Shown here piece after piece: positions 7,613-16,287 of a DNA stretch of 64,000 nt (position 1 is the first letter of the stretch; each line of letters starts with the position of its first letter). The notes under the pieces were generated by a model, which was given only the letters and a program-made list of their open reading frames with translations, ran no database searches and was not told the origin of the DNA. The translations under genes and the position numbers were made by a program. The stretch is from contig QQVE01000024.1 in the NCBI GenBank assembly GCA_003389325.1, positions 62,001 to 126,000 of the forward strand, read 5' to 3'. This DNA comes from Planctomycetota bacterium (GTDB taxonomy: Bacteria > Planctomycetota > Planctomycetia > Pirellulales > PALSA-1355).

Positions 7613-9166
7613 CTACGTCTCCGCTTTCGAATCGTCGAAAGCCGCCACCACGCGACGGTGCGCATTGGAGACGGCTGCGACGGCTTGACTCACGCGCTCA
7701 AACTGTTTCTCTTCAAGAATGTCTTTCAACTGCTCCAGACGCCCGCGCAGCACCCTCGCTTTGGCTTGCTGGTAGTCGCTTAGCTGCCAATGGCGTAGGT
7801 AGTAACCCACTTGGAGTCTGCGGGTCAAGTCGTCATACGTTTCGATGCTCTTGGCGGCTTTCTCCACATCTTTCGAGGAGGCGTACGACAGAGCGTCCGC
7901 CTTCACGTACCGCATATCCTCGAGCGTCTGGTCCGGCGCCGGGTAGTAGACGAAGCAGCCTACGATGCTAAACGCAATCAGCCCCAGGATGGCGGTGACT
8001 CCCAATACCGGCGCCGGGACGGTGGCGTCGAGCCATGACGCTCTCGAAGTGCGGTCTTCGCTTGCGGTCGCAAGCGCTTCTTCCAGGCGATGCCCCGGAT
8101 CGAAGACGCGCAAGACCAGGCCGCCGACCAACAGCAGAGCAACGGCCGAGAGCGCCATGATCTCATAGGGCTGCGCGTCCTGCGAGAGTTTGGCCCACGT
8201 CCTGTGCGGCAGATCCGAACTGTTGGATGGCGAAAACGGGCAGGCGTAAACGTCAAAGGCATGCGTATGGGGGTGTTCGACGTTGCCCGCGGAATAGAGT
8301 GGATCGTTGATCGCGTAGGCAGTAGCCATCACGACTGCGATGAACGCGGTGAGAAATACGAATGCCCGTTTGAAGCCGTAGGTGCTCCACGCCCAGGCGA
8401 TGAGTCCCAGATTCGCGCCAGTACCCAGGGAAAGCAACACGTACGCGGCTCCCACGGAGTTGCCGTGAACGAACATGCCGCCGACCTGCATGATGACGTT
8501 CAGCGGTGTTGCGTAGGCCGGCAACGCCAGCATCAGCATCTCGAGCGGAGCCCAGGGGTCGGTATGGGCCATCGAGTCGGTAAGGCTGGCGAACGGAAAG
8601 ATTGCTGCCAGGACGATGCTGCCGGCCAATCCGATTGATGCATACAGCGCGGTTGGCCCCGCCATGTGCCTGGCTGCCACGATCGCAACCGCGGCCAGTC
8701 GCTTTAGGCCCGGCGGAACGAGAGGTTCCGAAGGTTCGTGCGTCTCGCTGTTTGGAAACAACCAATCCCACAGAAGGCCTACGCTCGTGACGACGATCAG
8801 AGAGCCCATCGCAAAAGACAGGATGACAATGGGGGTCGACAGGGTCAGCCCATATAGCAGAGACAACGGATTGAACAGCGGAGCCGTGAGCGCGAAAGCC
8901 AGGATCGCTCCTCCCTTGAGTCCTGCTCGCCGTAGTTCATAGACCACCGGTATGACGCCGATTGAGCACACGGGCAGCAACATTCCCCAGAGCCAAGCCT
9001 GAGGCAGGCTCCGCCAGCTCGTTCCGCCGAAGATGCGAAACGTCACCGCGGGTCCGATCAGCTTCCGAAAGACCCCCGCAACGAACAGGCCGACAAGCAG
9101 CGTGGGAGCGCCGGCCAGCAAGGCCTCTCCGAAACGCACCAGACCGCCCCAGAATATGACATTCAT
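7613..9166 (-). CDS. UPF0718/ArsP-like permease with C-terminal helical domain
   Basis: This 517-residue integral membrane protein has GGAGG just before the ATG at 9166. Residues ~10-270 contain around eight helices with the family hallmarks LLPVCSIGVIPVVYELRRAG and ALTAPLFNPLSLLYGL, repeated in weaker form in the second half, as in the DUF318 permeases that include the organoarsenical exporter ArsP. A periplasmic or cytoplasmic loop has HPHTHAFDVYACPF, a possible metal-binding cluster. After two more membrane segments, the last ~110 residues form a helical, charged domain. It is the last gene of the seven-gene operon starting at 15619, 57 bp after the His-rich lipoprotein. Transport of a metal or metalloid complex is inferred; substrate and direction are unknown. 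Confidence 0.8.
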   Translation of the reverse strand: MNVIFWGGLVRFGEALLAGAPTLLVGLFVAGVFRKLIGPAVTFRIFGGTSWRSLPQAWLWGMLLPVCSIGVIPVVYELRRAGLKGGAILAFALTAPLFNPLSLLYGLTLSTPIVILSFAMGSLIVVTSVGLLWDWLFPNSETHEPSEPLVPPGLKRLAAVAIVAARHMAGPTALYASIGLAGSIVLAAIFPFASLTDSMAHTDPWAPLEMLMLALPAYATPLNVIMQVGGMFVHGNSVGAAYVLLSLGTGANLGLIAWAWSTYGFKRAFVFLTAFIAVVMATAYAINDPLYSAGNVEHPHTHAFDVYACPFSPSNSSDLPHRTWAKLSQDAQPYEIMALSAVALLLVGGLVLRVFDPGHRLEEALATASEDRTSRASWLDATVPAPVLGVTAILGLIAFSIVGCFVYYPAPDQTLEDMRYVKADALSYASSKDVEKAAKSIETYDDLTRRLQVGYYLRHWQLSDYQQAKARVLRGRLEQLKDILEEKQFERVSQAVAAVSNAHRRVVAAFDDSKAET

Positions 9167-9223
9167 TTCTTGCCTCCGGCTTGGTGTGTTTGCAAGCGCC
9201 CGCCGCGAAACCGCCGGCGTCGG

Positions 9224-9808
9224 CTACTCAGCAGCAGCGTGATCTTCGTCGTCGTGATGATGGTCGGGGGCTTTGCGGTGCGGGTTCGAGTCGTGATCGC
9301 TGGTCGACGCATGCTGTTCAAGCAGCGGCAACTTTGCCTCCAGCGCGGCGATACCCTCGTCGATTGTTGACTTCGCTGCGTCGTAGGCGGCCACCCTGTC
9401 CCCGTCCTCCTTGTGAAAGGCGAGATCGATGTCGCCAAAGGCGTCAAGTAGCTTGTCGGCCTCCGACTTGATTTCGTTCCATTCGCTCTCTGGTAGATCG
9501 GTTTCGGCGGCCAGATCGGGCATCGCCTCAAGTAGTGTGCCTACGTCGTGAAGTCGGTCATGCGCGGATTCGGAGTCGCTGCCGTTAATAACTTGGGAGA
9601 TTGCTTCCCAATTCTTGCGAAGCTCCACAATGGCGACTGGCAGCGACTCGGGAGCATCTGCATGTTCATGGTCGTGGCTGTGTCCGTGGTCGTCATGCTC
9701 GGCGCTTTCCTGCTTGGCGGAAGTGCAGCCGCAAACAAACACAAGGAGAAGACAAAGCGACGCGGCCGGATATCTGATTCCTGGAGACTTGATTCTTGGG
9801 CGTCTCAT
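9224..9808 (-). CDS. His-rich lipoprotein, paralogue of the 1683-2165 lipoprotein
   Basis: This 194-residue lipoprotein uses the ATG at 9808, preceded by AGAGG at a good distance. The signal ends at VCGC. The mature N terminus is strikingly histidine-rich (EHDDHGHSHDHEHAD), a second cluster is near the C terminus (DHHHDDEDH), and a helical domain lies between. That domain matches the paralogue at 1683-2165: LHDVGTLLEAMPDLA and LLDAFGDIDLAFH against the equivalent HEIGHTLEHI and LFERFGKLDEDIH. Histidine clusters of this kind bind zinc or related ions in many periplasmic proteins. It precedes the permease and follows the MoxR gene in the operon. A metallochaperone or metal-buffer role is an inference. 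Confidence 0.85.
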   Translation of the reverse strand: MRRPRIKSPGIRYPAASLCLLLVFVCGCTSAKQESAEHDDHGHSHDHEHADAPESLPVAIVELRKNWEAISQVINGSDSESAHDRLHDVGTLLEAMPDLAAETDLPESEWNEIKSEADKLLDAFGDIDLAFHKEDGDRVAAYDAAKSTIDEGIAALEAKLPLLEQHASTSDHDSNPHRKAPDHHHDDEDHAAAE

Positions 9809-9834
9809 CGACGGCACCTCTTGTGGCTGTAGTG

Positions 9835-10797
9835 TTAGTCCCATAGTGGCGTTGGCACGTCGGCCAGAATCGCGTCGATGACGCTATCTGGCGAGCTAAA
9901 ATCGCCGGCCAGTCTCACGCTGAGCACGGGCCCCGCCACGTCTTGGACATCGTCCGGAGTTACAAACCGGCGGCTATTCAAGAAGGCCCGGGCCTGGGCC
10001 ACGCGTTGCAGGATGAGCAGTCCGCGCGGGCTCAGTCCGATGCTGACCTCCGGATGCCTACGCGTGGCTTCGGCGAGGTCGACCAAGTAGCGATTTACCT
10101 TCTCTGCAACGGCGATGTTGGCGATCTGCTCCTGGAGTTCGAAGAGCGATTCGGAGGAAATCGCGGTTTCGCTGCTGCTGCTCTGGTCTCGCTGCCCGAC
10201 GTGGCGAGCAAGAATCTCAATTTCGGTCGCCCGCGCGGGATAGCCGATCGACAGTTTCATGGCGAAGCGATCGAGCTGAGCCTCGGGCAGTGGATAGGTG
10301 CCGTGGCTGTCGATTGGATTTTGGGTGGCGACCACGAAGAAGGTTTGCGGCAACCTGTGTGTCGCGCGATCGATCGTGACCTGGCGCTCGGCCATGGCCT
10401 CGAAAAGCGCGCTTTGGGTCCGCGGGGTTGCTCGGTTAATTTCATCCGCGAGCAGTACGTTCGCGAAGATGGGCCCTTCGCAGAAGTCGAACTCCCGTGT
10501 CTTTTGATTGAACATGTTGAAGCCGGTGATATCGCTCGGCATCAAATCCGGCGTGCACTGAACCCGCGCGTAGCGTCCGCCGAGAGCGTTGGCCAAGGTG
10601 CGGGCCAGCGTCGTTTTGCCCAGGCCGGGTAAGTCCTCCAGGAGCAAGTGCCCGCGGGCGAGCAGGCACGCCAGGACCAACTCCACAACCTCTTGTTTGC
10701 CGCGAATGGCGGTGTTCAGCAAGCCCCGAAGTGACTTGATCGCATCAGCCGTTCCGGCGTGCGCGACGGGGCCGCTCTCCTCAAGCTTGGCTGTCAT
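9835..10797 (-). CDS. MoxR-family AAA+ ATPase
   Basis: This is a 320-residue AAA+ ATPase of the MoxR type, starting at the ATG at 10797, which overlaps the stop of the upstream transglutaminase-like gene (ATGA). Visible motifs are Walker A GLPGLGKTTLARTLA, Walker B VLLADEINRA, sensor 1 VATQNPIDSHGTYPLPEAQLDRF and the C-terminal lid with GLSPRGLLILQRVAQARAFL. MoxR proteins act as chaperone-like ATPases and usually sit beside DUF58 and transglutaminase-like genes, exactly as here. Translational coupling to both neighbours supports one complex. What is unusual is the placement inside an operon with metal-handling membrane proteins. Confidence 0.92.
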   Translation of the reverse strand: MTAKLEESGPVAHAGTADAIKSLRGLLNTAIRGKQEVVELVLACLLARGHLLLEDLPGLGKTTLARTLANALGGRYARVQCTPDLMPSDITGFNMFNQKTREFDFCEGPIFANVLLADEINRATPRTQSALFEAMAERQVTIDRATHRLPQTFFVVATQNPIDSHGTYPLPEAQLDRFAMKLSIGYPARATEIEILARHVGQRDQSSSSETAISSESLFELQEQIANIAVAEKVNRYLVDLAEATRRHPEVSIGLSPRGLLILQRVAQARAFLNSRRFVTPDDVQDVAGPVLSVRLAGDFSSPDSVIDAILADVPTPLWD

Positions 10798-13148
10798 GCG
10801 TTCGTCCGTTCGAATCGCCGGCTGGTGGGCACGCTTCGTTTTCGCGGTGGCCGAAAGGCGCCGGCAACCGCGTCGCGGCAAAGCGAACTGACTTGGTGCG
10901 GCGTAAATTCAAGTGGGGCATCTTCACCGTAGAGTGCCCAATTGGCGAGGTCGCGGAAGGGACCGGACCATGTATCGTCGTCCGCTTCACGAGCCGCTGC
11001 CGTCAGCTGCCAACGCTCGACGGGGCTACCCTTCGGGCGTGGGAACCCACGCACGCGGGCGCGGCGATCGAGCAGGCGTAGCGTCGCGATCACTCGGTAC
11101 CTGGCATCGCCCCAGCGGTGATGCACTTCCCACCAGCGTGTGACGAGGAAGTCGCCCACTGCGGCTCTCTTGACCCACGCGGCCATGCAGACGGCCAGAC
11201 ATGCCAGGACGGGAATCGGGTTGCGCTTCAGCGCATGCCAGGTGACGGCTGCTCGCGACACCCACTGGGACCAGAGGGACTCTGGGGCGAGGAGGACCTG
11301 GTAGCCGGGCGACGGCTCAACAGGCAGCCAATGAAAGCCGCGGGTTTTTGACGACTCGCTTCCCGGCGCCTGGGCGAGCACCTCGACCCAGAAGTGAGCG
11401 TCATCCACGTAGATTGGAGTAAGGCGCGATTGTCGGTCATAGTGTTCGGGATCGGCATAGAATCCGCTCACGACCCGGGTTTCGTAGCCCAGGCTCCGGA
11501 TGAGTAGGGCGGCGGATGTGGCGAAGAGGTAGTCCGGACCCCGCTTCGATTCGAACAGAAAGTAAGCTGCCACATCGTCAACATCTGCCGGCGCCATGTG
11601 CTCGGCATCGAGGACAAATTCCCGGCGCAGGCGCTGGCAGATTGTCTCGACCTTCTGCCAGCCGTCGTCGACTCCGGTAGTCCATTCGCGTGCCAAGGCG
11701 TCAATATCCTTCGTGTCGACATCCTCTGTGTCGACGCGTGCATTCGAAGACGACTTTGCGAGTTGGGGAGTGTCGCTAGCTGAACGTTGCAGCGACTCGA
11801 CATGCATCACGCTTAATTGCGGTATCTGCCCTCCCTCCATCACGAGCATTCCGTCTTGCGTGACTCTGAACAGGTTCGCGGTGTGCAGTTTGTCGATATG
11901 CACACCAATGCAATTGGGCGGCGACGGCACGCGCTCGGTCTTCAGATTGATGATCCGAATCTCGTGGCGATCGCGGTAGGTAAGCAGGTCATCTTCGGCG
12001 GCGTCCGCATAGCGAGCCCAGCTGCGACGGTCTCCGCTGGAAGTGTCGAATCGCAAGGCGCGTGCCGGCGTACGATTGGATGCGGCAAGGCGGTGGCCAT
12101 CCCAAAGATCGTAGGAGTAGAGCCCCAAATGAACCGGGACGCGGCCGGCAACTTGGAGAAGCGCGTGCGACCGCAAGTCGGCAACGTGCGGCGTTTCGTG
12201 TTTGCGTTGCCGCACCGTGTTGAACTCGCGGCCGGCTTGCTTGTTGGAACCGCGCTTCTGGTGATTCTGCTTCATCAGGTTGGGGGCGAGCGGGATAGCT
12301 CTTCGCCGCCCCTTGGTCCTATGCTTGGGAGGTGGGTTTGAGAATTCGTTGAAGCAGTCATAGAGACTTGGCATCTTGGACTCGAGAAACAGCTCGCTCT
12401 CGATCGGTCCGAAACTACTCGCGTCTTCCTTCGCGCTGACCATTTGTGGACCATCGCCGACGCCACCGTAGGCGAACTCGTCGCTCCAACGCGTGCCCCC
12501 GGAGCTTGGCAGGATACCTGCAATGGCCGTGGTAAATTGCCTGCCTTTGGCGATTGGGAGCAGCAGTCCGGCAATGAGCCCGCCAAGTGCGACGGCGAAC
12601 CCGATGGGTCTCCATGGAACGCAGCGCTCGGAGTGCGATGGCAGGCAACTGCTAAGCCCGTCCCAGTAGACGCCCATCAACCACCACATCCCCACGATGG
12701 TGTAAACGAACAGCAAGGCGACGGTCCAGCCATTCATCAGCCAGAGGATGCTGAACAGGGCAAGAAAGCAACTAGCCAGCGCCGCAAACGCCTTGTTGCT
12801 CGCCGTGCCTCGTTGGGCGACCAGACCCAGCATCATGTTGCGTAACGCCAGCACAAGTTGAATCTCGAATGGCTGTCCCCAATCCGCTGTCGAGCGTTGG
12901 AAGGCGTCCCAGGCGAACGGCAGAATAATGAGCACGGCAAAGCACATTGCCGTCACCAGTTGGCCTCTGCGTTCCCACTGCCGCCCGCTGGCAGCATGAA
13001 CGACGAACACCAGAAAAACCGCGATGCCGAGTTGGACCCACTCCCCGACAACCCAGCCCTGCCGATCGAACAGAGCGAGCTGTAGCATCAGCGTCGAGAT
13101 TCCAACCAGAACCCAAGAGGGTCGGTTCCACGCGGACTTAGCACGCAT
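10794..13148 (-). CDS. Membrane transglutaminase-like protein lacking the catalytic Cys
   Basis: This 784-residue protein has about six membrane segments in the first ~210 residues, a long extracytoplasmic region with a transglutaminase-core fold at ~490-640, and a last membrane helix near 665. Core landmarks are present: AALLIRSLGYETRVVSGFYA and DAHFWVEVLA with the catalytic His, then FHWLPVEPSPGY. At the usual G-x-C-x-x-[FY]-A nucleophile site it reads GPDYLFAT, with Asp (codon GAC) in place of Cys, so ordinary transglutaminase or protease chemistry is not expected. It overlaps the DUF58 gene upstream by 11 bp and MoxR downstream by 4 bp. The DUF58/TGase/MoxR trio is a well-known combination; its exact job is unresolved. 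Confidence 0.85.
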   Translation of the reverse strand: MRAKSAWNRPSWVLVGISTLMLQLALFDRQGWVVGEWVQLGIAVFLVFVVHAASGRQWERRGQLVTAMCFAVLIILPFAWDAFQRSTADWGQPFEIQLVLALRNMMLGLVAQRGTASNKAFAALASCFLALFSILWLMNGWTVALLFVYTIVGMWWLMGVYWDGLSSCLPSHSERCVPWRPIGFAVALGGLIAGLLLPIAKGRQFTTAIAGILPSSGGTRWSDEFAYGGVGDGPQMVSAKEDASSFGPIESELFLESKMPSLYDCFNEFSNPPPKHRTKGRRRAIPLAPNLMKQNHQKRGSNKQAGREFNTVRQRKHETPHVADLRSHALLQVAGRVPVHLGLYSYDLWDGHRLAASNRTPARALRFDTSSGDRRSWARYADAAEDDLLTYRDRHEIRIINLKTERVPSPPNCIGVHIDKLHTANLFRVTQDGMLVMEGGQIPQLSVMHVESLQRSASDTPQLAKSSSNARVDTEDVDTKDIDALAREWTTGVDDGWQKVETICQRLRREFVLDAEHMAPADVDDVAAYFLFESKRGPDYLFATSAALLIRSLGYETRVVSGFYADPEHYDRQSRLTPIYVDDAHFWVEVLAQAPGSESSKTRGFHWLPVEPSPGYQVLLAPESLWSQWVSRAAVTWHALKRNPIPVLACLAVCMAAWVKRAAVGDFLVTRWWEVHHRWGDARYRVIATLRLLDRRARVRGFPRPKGSPVERWQLTAAAREADDDTWSGPFRDLANWALYGEDAPLEFTPHQVSSLCRDAVAGAFRPPRKRSVPTSRRFERTNA

Positions 13149-14403
13149 AGCGAAGCCTCTTGGGACCGTTGCGCCAACCCTTGCGGATTTGCAGCGGAAT
13201 GTCGCCCTCTGGCCCCACGCTTATCCAGCCGCCCGCCGCAGTTCGTGATGCCACGGACGCACGCTGCGGCCCCGTACGCAACACGATGGAGTCGCCAGCG
13301 GTAGCGCCGGACAAATCCGTCGTGATGTGGATCGTCAGCGCCGTCGAGCACGATCTGGTTCGTGGTTTGATCGAACCGTTCTCACTACCGTCGAGCAAGG
13401 CGAGCCAGTCCAGCATGCCCGATGGGGAGGACCCGGTTGCTTCCAAACGGAATCTGCCAACGTGGGATACTAGTGTCACGCCGACGCCTTGTCGCACTAA
13501 CGCATCGCCAACACTCGCTGCGATGCGAATGGACCATTCAAGGGTGGAGTCTGGTCCGTCCTCGGGATGCAGGCTGGAGTGCGTATCGAGCGTGATCGTC
13601 GCGTCGGAGATCGCGAATCCTTCGCGTTCGTATGCAACCAGCCTGTCGTACAGCGCGGTCTTGGCCCAATGAATCTGGCGCATGGAATCGCCCTGGCGGT
13701 ATTCCCGAGCGGTCGTGCGGTGGCCCAAACTGCCCGCAGCAAGCTCGGTTGGCTGCCCCACCCAGGAATGCCTGCCGAAGTGCATGGGAAGAGGCGGCAA
13801 GGCAAAACGTCGAGGCCAGGCGATCACATCCGACGCCACGCGCACCGGTTTCCGTGCTTTCCACAACCCAAATGGAAACTCGGTCACGAGTTGCGGGGAG
13901 GCGATGGGATAACGGCCCCGCATTGTTGGAGTGAACGACCAGCGATAGTGTCCGCGCGACCAGCCGGCGACCCGAGAGACAGCGATTGCCGCCCGCGATT
14001 CGGCCGAGCCATCTCGACTCAACCCACCTTCGACGGCCAGACCCCAGACCGGCCAAGGCCAGCGGTTGGTGATCGTCAACTGCGCCTCGACCGGCTTGCC
14101 CTCCTCGGTTCGCGTGGCGGCAAAGCTCAGATCGCAGGTGACACCGCGTATGCCCACCCAGGGCCAGATGCATCCGACGGTCATCACGGCCACGACCGAG
14201 GCGAACACGACGAATCCTTGCGGTGCGACGAACAGCCCGCAAAGCAGCGCGGCCAGCGCCGTCAGCGCGAGTACGCCAAGTGGTTGACGCAGCCAACGCA
14301 CGCAAGGAGTCGCCCAAGCGGCGATCTCACCTATAACCACGTGCCGGGTGAATCGCTCGAGATTGCGAGCCAACATGGCGCTTATGCGTGTGACTACTTT
14401 CAT
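13138..14403 (-). CDS. DUF58 membrane protein (MoxR partner)
   Basis: This 421-residue protein has two adjacent membrane helices near residues 40-85 (LGVLALTALAALLCGLFVAP; FVVFASVVAVMTVGCIWPWV). An immunoglobulin-like stretch (AQLTITNRWPWPVWGLAVEG) follows, then the DUF58 signature at ~235-255 (REYRQGDSMRQIHWAKTA) leading into a von Willebrand A-like fold (DATITLDTHSS, a loose DxSxS-like metal site). DUF58 proteins are found with MoxR ATPases and transglutaminase-like proteins. The start at ATG 14403 lies 8 bp after the upstream gene. Its place in the operon suggests it forms a membrane complex with the next two products. Confidence 0.88.
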   Translation of the reverse strand: MKVVTRISAMLARNLERFTRHVVIGEIAAWATPCVRWLRQPLGVLALTALAALLCGLFVAPQGFVVFASVVAVMTVGCIWPWVGIRGVTCDLSFAATRTEEGKPVEAQLTITNRWPWPVWGLAVEGGLSRDGSAESRAAIAVSRVAGWSRGHYRWSFTPTMRGRYPIASPQLVTEFPFGLWKARKPVRVASDVIAWPRRFALPPLPMHFGRHSWVGQPTELAAGSLGHRTTAREYRQGDSMRQIHWAKTALYDRLVAYEREGFAISDATITLDTHSSLHPEDGPDSTLEWSIRIAASVGDALVRQGVGVTLVSHVGRFRLEATGSSPSGMLDWLALLDGSENGSIKPRTRSCSTALTIHITTDLSGATAGDSIVLRTGPQRASVASRTAAGGWISVGPEGDIPLQIRKGWRNGPKRLRYAC

Positions 14404-14411
14404 CGCTTGCC

Positions 14412-15056
14412 TCAGCGCCCGTCCGACGCCGCGAGTCCGGCGCGGGCGATTGTCTTTGGCTGACGTCGGATCGCTCGCGCAACTGACGGAAAAAGCCCCG
14501 CGGCCAAAGTAACCACGCCAAGTACAAGCAGGGGAACGATCGGAAAATCAGTCGTTGTAAAGACATTCAACGCAAGCTTCTGGACAGGGTAGGTCTGATC
14601 GATCGACCCACGGTCCAGCCAAAGCGCCCGAACAGCGACGATTGCGGCAGAAACCGCGCCGATCGCTGTCAGAACGGCTCCGGCTATCTTCCAGGAGACC
14701 GAATGCAGCAGATGGTGGTGGGCCCAGAACAAAGCCGGAGTGAGGACGATCAACCATCCCGCATGACAGGCAGCCACCGCACTTAGTGGCGGAAAGCATC
14801 CCCACGGGCCACACATCGCGTAATCGAACGGGGTTTCGATGTCCCGAAGCGACAACGCTCCGTACAACACCGAGCCCCAAATTGCGAACGCGGCGAAGCG
14901 CGGCCAGTGAGACCGAACCGGCGACAGCGGACGATCATCGTCGCTCGATAGGTTCCTGCCCAGTGTGTTGACTGCCATGGCCGAGAAGCTCAACCCGGGG
15001 ACGGGTTCTTGGGTGGAAATAGATGCGTCGATGCGCGGGCGTTCGTGGCAGGGCAT
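14412..15056 (-). CDS. Four-helix membrane protein of unknown function
   Basis: This is a protein of up to 214 residues starting at the ATG at 15056, two bases after the stop of the MerC-like gene; a start at 14978 (MAVNTLG) is also possible. It has about four membrane helices (FAAFAIWGSVLYGALSL, AACHAGWLIVLTPALFWAH, KIAGAVLTAIGAVSAAIVAV, VPLLVLGVVTLAAGLF). Between helices 1 and 2 is a conserved-looking loop, DYAMCGPWGCFPPLSAVAACHAGW, with three Cys and a His. AHHHLLH follows helix 2, a possible metal-binding site facing one membrane side. No family was recognised. Its tight spacing between MerC-like and DUF58 genes makes it part of the same operon. Confidence 0.7.
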   Translation of the reverse strand: MPCHERPRIDASISTQEPVPGLSFSAMAVNTLGRNLSSDDDRPLSPVRSHWPRFAAFAIWGSVLYGALSLRDIETPFDYAMCGPWGCFPPLSAVAACHAGWLIVLTPALFWAHHHLLHSVSWKIAGAVLTAIGAVSAAIVAVRALWLDRGSIDQTYPVQKLALNVFTTTDFPIVPLLVLGVVTLAAGLFPSVARAIRRQPKTIARAGLAASDGR

Positions 15057-15058
15057 CG

Positions 15059-15619
15059 CTAACTCAGGCAACACCTGTCCTCCTGGCAGCGACACTTCCT
15101 GCGATGGTTCGAGAGATGGCCCACAACGAGTAGCAGGCCTCCGAAAGGCGTAAGCAGCGCCGTCAGCAATCCAAGCGAGGCGTCATGTTGAACCGTTGCC
15201 GCAGCATGCTCCTGCTCACTCTTGCAATGCGAGCACGACGCATCGCTACAAGCAGACACCGCAGTAAGGTCGCCCCCGTCGGCCGAGCAAGTGGCACAGC
15301 AATTCGATTCCGTCGCAAAGGCCGTCGTGGTCAGGACTAGCAGGCCGGCAGTTCCCCACATGGCAGGCCGCCAACTTCGATGTCTTCGCCAACCCGGCAC
15401 GAACGCTGCCGCCGCCAGCACGAGACACACGCCGGCCATCCAGCGATGAAACTCCTCACCGGCCAGCCATTCCAGGCCAAGCAATGGAAGATAGGCCAGC
15501 ACGAGCGGCATGGCGGCGCAATGGATCGCGCAGCCAATCGAAGCGATCATTCCTGCACCATCCGCCCAAGCGTGCGGCAGGCCGGCAACCGCTGTCCCGG
15601 CTGCTGACGTATCATCCAT
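15059..15619 (-). CDS. MerC-family membrane protein with Cys-rich tail
   Basis: This 186-residue protein begins with DGAGMIASIGCAIHCAAMPL, the MerC-type first helix with Cys30, His33 and Cys34, followed by two more helices (VCLVLAAAAFVPGW; MWGTAGLLVLTTTAFA). A Cys-rich segment (NCCATCSADGG, ACSDASCSHCKSEQEH), a last helix with LTPFGGLLLVVGHLSNHR and a terminal CRCQEDRCC follow. MerC family members move metal ions across the inner membrane. The many Cys and His residues support metal binding here, but the metal is not identifiable. It is the first gene of the seven-gene operon and has two Fur-box-like palindromes about 190-235 bp upstream. It is paralogous to 2235-2861. Confidence 0.82.
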   Translation of the reverse strand: MDDTSAAGTAVAGLPHAWADGAGMIASIGCAIHCAAMPLVLAYLPLLGLEWLAGEEFHRWMAGVCLVLAAAAFVPGWRRHRSWRPAMWGTAGLLVLTTTAFATESNCCATCSADGGDLTAVSACSDASCSHCKSEQEHAAATVQHDASLGLLTALLTPFGGLLLVVGHLSNHRRKCRCQEDRCCLS

Positions 15620-15666
15620 TTATTCTTCTCCCAGACAGAACTGTGGCATTCGGAATCGCCTACGCA

Positions 15667-15770
15667 GCGACCGGCGCCCGACAGGATGCACGCTCTCGTC
15701 GTACCGTCCTTTTGGGTGATCTCGGAACCGAGCTATCGGGAGGTTCGACTCCCGATGCCGGTCGCTTCCA
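15667..15770 (+). other. Imperfect tRNA-like fold upstream of the MerC-like gene
   Basis: GCGACCGGC (15667-15675) pairs perfectly with GCCGGTCGC (15757-15765). The enclosed part has a 7-bp hairpin with a T-loop-like GGTTCGAC (ATCGGGA/TCCCGAT, near 15735-15756) and a CTCGG/CCGAG hairpin, and TTCCA follows the outer stem. There are no convincing D or anticodon arms. It may be a decayed tRNA or, read on the minus strand, a structured leader of the operon. Confidence 0.3.
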
Positions 15771-15809
15771 AACGCGGAACACAGCGTGGAAGATGAGGTA
15801 AGAACGCAC

Positions 15810-15826
15810 GTGCAACCAAGTTGCAG
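15810..15826. promoter_or_regulatory. Fur-family operator candidate, box A of the MerC/MoxR operon
   Basis: The core is TGCAA, five bases (CCAAG), TTGCA at 15811-15825, a perfect 5-bp inverted repeat with the same spacing as the site at 5648-5668. It lies about 190 bp upstream of the MerC-like start. Its centre is 27 bp from that of box B. Confidence 0.6.
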
Positions 15827-15836
15827 GTTAAGCTAT

Positions 15837-15853
15837 ATGCAAGCCGATTGCAA
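15837..15853. promoter_or_regulatory. Fur-family operator candidate, box B of the MerC/MoxR operon
   Basis: ATGCAA, five bases (GCCGA), TTGCAA: the core inverted repeat TGCAA-N5-TTGCA at 15838-15852. It is second in a pair with box A. A possible -10 (TATAGC on the minus strand, 15831-15836) lies between the boxes. This promoter assignment is tentative. Confidence 0.6.
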
Positions 15854-16287
15854 GTGTGTTGTCAGGGACCTGATGATGGCCCTCCTCGGGCCGTTCTGCG
15901 AGCGTTCTCGGATGACCTTTCACCACTGAGACCATAGTCAACCACGCATTGGCGATTCGCATCGACCTGTGGATCCGCCTGAGAAGAAGGGTCGGAGTTC
16001 GTCTCCATGCGCGTCGACCTTGCACCCACTGGAGCCGAATGCGGCTCGAATCCGAGCGATAGCGTCTGTCGACCAATTTGCGTGCGACAATCACTGATGA
16101 GCGGTCCGCACGATCGCAAGGATCCTCAGCCGGGCCGCCTCAGGCAGTTTGGGCCACGCCTGGATCACCACGACCAAGCCGGGGTCGACTTGGGCAGCAT
16201 CATCGGCATCGGTGGCGGCTGGAGCGACAACTGCGCCGCTTTGTGCGCCACCCCGGGGTGACATGGGCGCGTTTCCCGCATAACTCG

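Noticed and set aside
15667..15770. A complete tRNA gene
   Set aside because: The outer 9-bp stem and a T-loop-like hairpin are present but there is no anticodon or D arm and the length (104 nt) does not fit; kept only as a low-confidence fold.
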